From contig MSJH02000011.1 of NCBI GenBank assembly GCA_001931875.2, positions 1-12,503 on the forward strand: DNA of 12,503 nt, given 5' to 3'. The notes under the pieces were generated by a model. It was not told the origin of the DNA and did no database searches. It was given only the letters and a program-made list of their open reading frames with translations. Source of the stretch: Byssochlamys sp. IMV 00236. Its lineage: Eukaryota > Ascomycota > Eurotiomycetes > Eurotiales > Thermoascaceae. Below, piece after piece: positions 8,384 through 12,503 of this stretch (within the stretch, counting starts at the first letter, position 1; each line of letters opens with the position of its first letter). Made by a program: the position numbers and the translations under genes.

Positions 8384-9456
8384 ATGGCTGACTATGAGTT
8401 ACCTTCGATGTATACAAAGGATTCAAGATATGATTATCCAGGGATTGATGACGAGAATGATACTACACGAATCAATATAGCCTCGTCTTCTGGGTTACAG
8501 ATTCAAGAATCATTTCGAGATGCACATGTAGAAGACAATCGACTTGCTTGGTTACTGCTAGTAACTTCATTCTTTATTCTAATATGGACAGTCATTCCAG
8601 TAGTTACAGACATGGGATATATCACACCTTGGTTTCCTGGTGACAGTCTCTGGCGTCTGTTTGATCCAGTGATCACATTGCCACTTAGTTTGTTTGTCAT
8701 GACCCGTGCTGATGTCATGAATACAGGTGGAAGACCTCATTTCTGTAAGTTGACTTTATATATGTATATATTTCTATTTCTTCTTTCTCATAACGATTAG
8801 GTGGTCCCTTAAGTGAGCGAAGTGTTGCTTGGTTACTGTGGAGTATAGGGGCGGGTATCTATGTACAAGGTCATGGTATCCATTTAGCAGCAGCAATGTT
8901 TAAAGTAAATTGTGTGATGGGAGAAAGAGAAGAAAGGAGAGGTTATTAACACATTTAAAAGCATCCCGTACAAAATTTTAATCTAGCGCATCCCGAGCTT
9001 GTTACTCAATATCCAGTACTAGAAGAAATCTATTCAAACATGCGAGATCTTTGGGAACATGTTATCGCTCACTATATGTATGCAGGAGGAGCGATGGTCA
9101 TGAGTTGGGTTCAGCTCTTTGTGTATCGAAATCAAGTACATGGACCATTATCAAGAGGGACAACAATCGTGTGGTGTATCGGATCTGTGGTTTATGGTCT
9201 CTTGATTGCTGGTGTAGCCATTGAGTTTCCTTCTGGATTGATCGTTGGCCTGATATATTGTATTGTTATCGGTTTAGTTGCAGTGTGTATGATGCTGTTC
9301 AACAAGATGAATCTACCCAAAGGAGGTATCTTTACAGCTGGTAGACGTATGGTGATCCAGTTCTATTTAGGATCTTGTGTTGTTGCATTCATCATCATTA
9401 TTGCATGGATAGGCAAATATGGTCTATTGAATAGAAAAGCCGCTGGCATTGCTTAA
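8384..9456 (+). CDS. Seven-helix membrane protein of unknown function with HGIH and EHxxxH motifs
   Basis: Exons are 8384-8744, 8801-8911 and 8987-9456, giving 313 aa. Intron 1 (56 nt, GTAAGT/TTAG, phase 1) is clear. Intron 2 is less so: 8912-8986 (GTGTGA/CTAG, phase 1) keeps the frame with a good acceptor, while 8905-8997 (GTAAAT/CGAG) also keeps frame but ends in an unusual acceptor. After an acidic cytosol-like N-terminus (1-52) come about seven hydrophobic segments near 54-74, 94-108, 129-152, 182-204, 216-237, 240-262 and 279-300. Polar residues buried in or beside helices stand out: D94, H145 and H148 (HGIH), E181, H182 and H186 (EHVIAHY). Such clustered His/Glu could bind a metal, loosely as in CREST-type membrane hydrolases (PAQR, ceramidase), but I cannot assign it to that family. 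It is in tandem after ornithine decarboxylase and converges with the next gene. Confidence 0.85.
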
Positions 9457-9457
9457 T

Positions 9458-9463
9458 TTTATT
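9458..9463 (-). terminator. Possible polyadenylation signal of the NR2C2AP-like gene
   Basis: TTTATT on the plus strand reads AATAAA on the minus strand, 3 nt beyond that gene's stop. It lies in the 9-bp gap between two converging stops, so cleavage would occur inside the opposite gene's coding sequence. Confidence 0.4.
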
Positions 9464-9465
9464 TT

Positions 9466-10039
9466 TTAAATCGTGTTTCCAAGAATATCCAGCTTGTAAA
9501 CTGTAATTCTACCATAAAAATCTGTGCTTTCTTCAAAGACGATCTTGAGTCGTTTTATGCCTTCAGTAGGATCAAAGGTGAATGTCTGCGTGGAGCTAAT
9601 GTCCTCAGGATATAACGTGCTAATCTGGACACTGTAATCATTAGGTGAACTATCTAAGCTTCCTAGCACTTGACATTTCTTGCCTGCAAACCCTCCTTGG
9701 AAAGTAATGGCTATACCAGAAACAGAAACAGTGCTAGGAAAGTCAATCAAAATGTGTTGAGGTAGGCCCTATTGCTTCAATGTTTATAAACAGCAACAAT
9801 AGACAACTATATTGATTTTACTTGTTCTGAATTCCAGCATGTTTCCTCATTTCCGTCAATCAAATGCTGCTTTCCAAAGTTGACTGTGTCTCTATTCAGG
9901 ACTGAACTTACTCTACAAACAATGAATGAATAAGCACGCATATATACTTTCTTTTTCTCTCTCTCTCTCTCTTATTTCACTAGTAATATTTTCTCTTTCT
10001 TTACTTTATGCGTGTATCAGGGTTAATTAAACTAGTCAT
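9466..10039 (-). CDS. NR2C2AP: NR2C2AP-like protein (discoidin/F5-8C-like fold), three exons
   Basis: Minus-strand exons are 10039-10005, 9912-9822 and 9768-9466. Introns of 92 nt (GTAAAG/GTAG, phase 2) and 53 nt (GTAAAA/ATAG, phase 0) separate them. The 142-aa product matches human NR2C2AP (139 aa) along its whole length from memory of that family: start MTSLINPDTRIK, VSSVLNRDTVNFGKQHLIDG, EETCWNSEQG spanning the second junction, ITFQGGFAGKKC, YPEDISSTQTF, and RLKIVFEESTDFYGRI near the end. The family has a small galactose-binding/discoidin-like beta-sandwich; in mammals it was found as a partner of the orphan nuclear receptor TR4. Fungi lack that receptor, so its fungal role is unknown. Only the last exon is visible as a long ORF; exon 1 has just 35 coding nt. 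Exon calls rest on frame agreement plus the homology match. Confidence 0.88.
9957..9972. repeat. (CT)8 microsatellite
   Basis: Eight CT units lie inside intron 1 of the minus-strand NR2C2AP-like gene, where they read as GA repeats, so the intron lacks a polypyrimidine tract at that point. Confidence 0.8.
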
Positions 10040-10188
10040 TGTGAAAAAGACACAAACAAGGGCTGCTCTCTTTCATTTTCCGTTCCAATCAAAGCCACAC
10101 ATACACACAGATACACAAACATCCATTTACTACAGCTTTTTAACCTACAAGCGTCTCATTTAAATCACTGTACATAAATCTATTGGGC

Positions 10189-10194
10189 TTTATT
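10189..10194 (-). terminator. Polyadenylation signal overlapping the ZIM17 stop codon
   Basis: On the minus strand GAATAAAG contains both the TAA stop (10192-10190) and an AATAAA hexamer. If used, the 3' UTR would be only 15-30 nt, ending well before the next gene's start 150 bp downstream. No other AATAAA was noticed in that gap. Confidence 0.35.
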
Positions 10195-10768
10195 CAGCTT
10201 TTTCCTTTGCCTTCAACTCCTCGGCTCTCCTTTTTGCTTCTTCCTTTTTTATCTTTTCTTCTTCTGCAATATCTGGTAGCCATTCGAGTAAATCACCCAT
10301 TCGCTCGACTCCATGTTCGTCCACAATGACTTTGCGTATTGCCTCTCCTTTTTCTTTTACGAGATCTTCCACAGTTGTCTTGCTATCTCTAAACCAGCCT
10401 AGGTTGTCTGCGATAAGGTGGCGGTTTTTACAGCCAGGACACTGGATCAAAACGACACCTTTTGTGTATGCCAACTTTGACATAACATGGTGTGAGCGTT
10501 CTTCACAGACCTTGCATGTAAATCCAATCAACATTTGGCGCTTGGTAGCCTTTTCTTCTTCTGATAGCTCGTCATTGACTGCTGTTTGCTGCTCTAAGCG
10601 TGCACATTGTGTATGGAATGAGTATTTATGAAAAACTGCAGGTTGAATGACCTGTTTACAAGAAATGCGAGAGAATTGAAGGGCTGATCTATAAGCAGTT
10701 GACGGTAATGCTCGTTTGCTGGTAAGTAATTTGGAAACTACGGCTCTATTGGTAATGAAACGAAACAT
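10190..10768 (-). CDS. ZIM17: Mitochondrial Hsp70 escort protein, DNL-type zinc finger (Zim17/Hep1/Tim15)
   Basis: This matrix zinc-finger protein keeps mitochondrial Hsp70 (Ssc1) soluble and supports protein import and Fe/S cluster assembly. The 192-aa, intron-free ORF begins with a basic transit-like region without acidic residues up to about residue 57 ([20 protein letters not shown]). The DNL domain spans about 78-128: zinc cysteines C85 and C88 (CKVC), C110 and C113 (CPGC), the basic/His patch RSHH at 91-94, and the naming motif DNLGWF at 121-126. A charged, Lys/Glu-rich helix forms the C-terminus (about 167-192), longer than in many relatives. The start is the only ATG before the domain that leaves a full transit peptide. 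It stands in tandem upstream of the NR2C2AP-like gene, 150 bp apart; no functional link is implied. Confidence 0.95.
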   Translation of the reverse strand: MFRFITNRAVVSKLLTSKRALPSTAYRSALQFSRISCKQVIQPAVFHKYSFHTQCARLEQQTAVNDELSEEEKATKRQMLIGFTCKVCEERSHHVMSKLAYTKGVVLIQCPGCKNRHLIADNLGWFRDSKTTVEDLVKEKGEAIRKVIVDEHGVERMGDLLEWLPDIAEEEKIKKEEAKRRAEELKAKEKAE

Positions 10769-10987
10769 GCTTGTATGAAATGCTAAAGAAAGAAAGTTAG
10801 GCGGAGAAAGGATGGTTTAGTCATACTTTTCAAAGTCATCCGACGCTCTTTTTAATTCTGTCACGAAAATGAAAAGTCGGCTCTATGGCTTAAACATCCT
10901 CAAAATACCGTTAAAACCTTTCCAAAAAATGAATCCTTTTTTCGAATATGAAAGATCTAATACTGTCATTCGAAACTTCGCCTTCAT
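10769..10987. other. ZIM17 upstream region
   Basis: No gene supported. The ZIM17 promoter should lie here on the minus strand. The bases just upstream of its start are pyrimidine-rich on that strand (TTTCTTTCTTTAG near 10795-10783). Confidence 0.35.
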
Positions 10988-11194
10988 TCATACTTTGTGT
11001 GGTTGATACATTTGAGCAATAACCAAGATACGCGAACCCAAGAGATAGTCTCCTTCCACAAAAATTATTCCTCTACGCCCAAACAATGTTGATAACAAAG
11101 TCATTTTGTTGCTGATATGTTGAGTGGTGGATACATTTCTTAGCCTGAGAGTGGCCCAGGACGCGTCTTTTATAATGATCCATCTCGAGTTTCA
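10988..11194 (-). pseudogene. Possible decayed coding fragment
   Basis: A minus-strand frame is open for 67 codons between a TGA at about 11194 and a TGA at 10990-10988. Its second half reads like protein: TLLSTLFGRRGIIFVEGDYL, then LGSRILVIAQMYQPHKV. An overlapping frame (11073-11276) gives a longer ORF but a less convincing composition. No family is recognised and there is no good start codon except an internal ATG. Its place next to transposon remains suggests a relic, but a chance open frame cannot be excluded. Confidence 0.25.
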
Positions 11195-11250
11195 GTGTAA
11201 GTAGTCGCCGTGAAATTGATACTATGTAAATTATAAAATTTCTGCTGTAA

Positions 11251-11655
11251 GGTATAAGAAAACGCGTTGTAAACACCTGTCTAACGATATATTATAGTCT
11301 TCCATCAACTATCAAAGCGCTTTGTAGACTTGTGAACACTTATAAAAGAATAACCATTTATAGAATCCTAAGGAGCGCCTTCGTCATTGACAAAGGTGCC
11401 TTGGTCAGTTTGACTGATAAGGAGAAATAAACTTTTGCAAGGTTTAATGAGCAAGCAGAATATGACAAAAGTTCTTCAAAATATAGAGAATTATCTTTAA
11501 GTTTTTCGAGCGAGAAAATATCAAAATTTATAAATGTTCAAATGAAATGAATTTGTATATCGCCTTCAAGATTGATGACAGCAAGCTTACTAGACTTTCA
11601 AAGCCCCAAAGGTAAAATTGATAAATCTAACGACTTCTTCATCAAAAAAATGTAA
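11251..11655 (+). pseudogene. Decayed transposase-like fragment
   Basis: A single plus-strand frame runs 135 codons with only two internal stops (TAA 11428-11430, TGA 11548-11550) before a TAA at 11653-11655, few for this base composition. Segments such as LRSAFVIDKGALVSLTDKEK, then TFARFNEQAEYDKSSSKYRE and LSLSFSSEKISKFINVQ keep one frame across the stops and look protein-like. The pattern of an acidic 'FNEQAEYD' helix followed by a 'FIN.Q' segment reminds me of the region around the end of the catalytic domain in Mutator-like (MULE) transposases of these fungi, but I could not verify this. The 5' and 3' limits are unknown. Confidence 0.4.
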
Positions 11656-11709
11656 GCGAAAGTTACAATGGCTTGCTCGCTACTTTAGAGTTGATATTTC
11701 TTTGTTATT

Positions 11710-11857
11710 CCAATAGTACAGTTGATCCAATAAATTATGTCGTCCGGGCCGAACAAAATGTCGCCCAATCAGAAATAAAATGTCGCTTAATTAGAAGTAA
11801 AGTGTCGGCCAATCAGGAATTAAATTTCGCTCTCACAAGAACAAAATGTCGTCCAAT
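11710..11857 (+). promoter_or_regulatory. CCAAT-box cluster upstream of the transposase
   Basis: Five CCAAT boxes occur on the same strand at 11710, 11727, 11765, 11809 and 11853. The last three lie in CCAATCAG, preceded by GC, GG and GT, close to the NF-Y/HAP consensus RRCCAATCAG. They stand roughly 35-330 bp before the two candidate transposase starts, a suitable distance for promoter elements. A TATA-like TTATAAT lies at about 11936-11942. Function as a promoter is inferred. Confidence 0.4.
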
Positions 11858-11896
11858 CAGAAATAAGTTTTCGCTGCCATAGGAATAAAATGTCCC
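11732..11896 (+). repeat. 22-bp tandem repeat array with CCAAT boxes
   Basis: Six units of exactly 22 bp lie at 11755-11776, 11777-11798, 11799-11820, 11821-11842, 11843-11864 and 11865-11886. They are flanked by a 23-bp degenerate unit (11732-11754) and a partial one (from 11887). The consensus is close to AAAATGTCGNCCAATCAGAA plus WT. Units 1, 3 and 5 are the best preserved and each holds CCAATCAG (CCAAT at 11765, 11809 and 11853, exactly 44 bp apart); units 2, 4 and 6 are more diverged, so the higher-order period may be 44 bp. Unit length is not a multiple of three. The array ends at the putative transposase start. Confidence 0.9.
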
Positions 11897-12503
11897 CTCT
11901 TAGTTTTTCTGAGGAAGCTTTTGATTATCTCTTTCTTATAATGTCTATTGTAGCCTTACGAGATGAAGAACTCTTTTTTTTATGAAGATGGACAAACAAT
12001 ATTTATAATGAAAACGGTCAATTAACGTATGATCCAATGGAAGATGTCATGTCAACTATCGACGATCCCAATATTATTCTTGAAACTTTGGTTGATCATT
12101 CTTCTTATATGAAGAATAAGCCATTGGAAAAACAACCAACTGAAAACAAAAAGTCAACTACTTCAAAGCCAGTGAAAGTTGCCTCAAAGAGGACAAATGC
12201 AGACTATGGCATTAATCAGAGGACGACGTTCATCGATCGTATGATCGAATTACCTGTGGGACAGAGGTATGCCGCTGTGGTCGGGAGAGAATTAGGTGTC
12301 GAAGAACGAACTGCTCAGCGATGGTGGAGAAGCTACGAAGAGACTGGTGAAGTGCCGATCAAAAAATCAACCAGAAATCCAGGACGCCCAAACAACTTCA
12401 CAGAGGAACACAAAGCTCACGTCTTGGACCTCGTTGATGACGATCCACAGGTTACTGTTTGTGATGTAGTTGAAAGTTTGACTAAATCCTTTGAGGATTT
12501 TTC
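11890..12503 (+). CDS. Tc1/mariner (IS630-like) transposase, N-terminal part, runs off the right edge
   Basis: The frame is open from 12037 (MEDVMSTIDDP) to the window end, 155 codons with no stop. Numbering from there, an acidic N-terminus (1-30) and a Lys/Thr-rich linker (31-55) precede two helix-turn-helix units. The first is about 61-101 (IELPVGQRYAAVVGRELGV, ERTAQRWWRSYEETG), then PGRP at 115-118 as an AT-hook-like linker, and the second is about 121-155 (FTEEHKAHVLDLVDDDPQVT, DVVESLTKSF). This bipartite Paired-like layout is that of Tc1/mariner and IS630 transposases; the DDE catalytic domain would lie beyond 12503. The same frame reaches back to an ATG at 11890 (MSPLSFSEEAFDYLF), in the last 22-bp repeat, interrupted by one TGA at 11983-11985. 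Either translation starts at 12037, or the copy begins at 11890 and carries a nonsense mutation. Confidence 0.75.

Noticed and set aside
9040..9456. Separate 138-aa gene starting at 9040
   Set aside because: It is the last exon of the seven-helix protein; frame-consistent splicing joins it to the exons at 8384-8744 and 8801-8911.
9466..9750. Stand-alone 94-aa gene starting at a TTG
   Set aside because: It is only the third exon of the NR2C2AP-like gene; the upstream exons restore the conserved N-terminal half and an ATG.
11673..11882. 69-codon ORF over the 22-bp repeats
   Set aside because: It starts at TTG and reads mainly through the tandem repeats, whose 22-bp period shifts the frame in each unit.
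11732..11896. CRISPR array
   Set aside because: The repeats are directly adjacent with no spacers, are diverged, and lie in a eukaryotic context.

Overview
The window looks like nuclear DNA from an early-diverging filamentous fungus, most likely Mucoromycota (Mucorales-like). The reasons are AT-rich intergenic DNA, very short introns (48 to about 92 nt) with GTAAGT-type donors and TAG acceptors, compact tandem and convergent housekeeping genes, and islands of decayed transposons. No prokaryotic signals, tRNA, rRNA or CRISPR array were seen.

Layout from left to right. Positions 1-1760 are transposon debris. The clear part is a 5'-truncated LINE (non-LTR) reverse-transcriptase relic on the minus strand, ending in a T tract at 425-433 (its A tail). 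A 60-codon minus-strand open frame of unknown origin runs off the left edge. COQ1 (2525-4039, +, three exons) encodes the mitochondrial polyprenyl diphosphate synthase for the ubiquinone side chain. About 2.9 kb of mostly non-coding DNA follows (4040-6941), holding a frameshifted gene relic (about 4319-4750), a T15/A10 block and one doubtful small ORF. Ornithine decarboxylase (6942-8299, +, two exons) has an upstream stretch of more than 600 nt with no ATG on the sense strand. Only 84 bp later comes a three-exon gene for a seven-helix membrane protein with HGIH and EHxxxH motifs (8384-9456, +). It converges, 9 bp stop to stop, on a three-exon NR2C2AP-like discoidin-fold gene on the minus strand (9466-10039). 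ZIM17, the mitochondrial Hsp70 escort protein with a DNL zinc finger, follows in tandem on the minus strand (10190-10768).

The right end (about 10988-12503) is again mobile DNA: two decayed coding fragments, a 22-bp tandem repeat array carrying CCAAT boxes of near-ideal NF-Y/HAP type, and the N-terminal part of a Tc1/mariner (IS630-like) transposase that runs off the edge.

The host genes are functionally unrelated except that COQ1 and ZIM17 both act in the mitochondrial matrix. No new multi-gene system is evident. The most unusual items are the CCAAT-box array abutting the transposase, the unnamed seven-helix protein, and LINE stop codons that could all have arisen by C-to-T type transitions.
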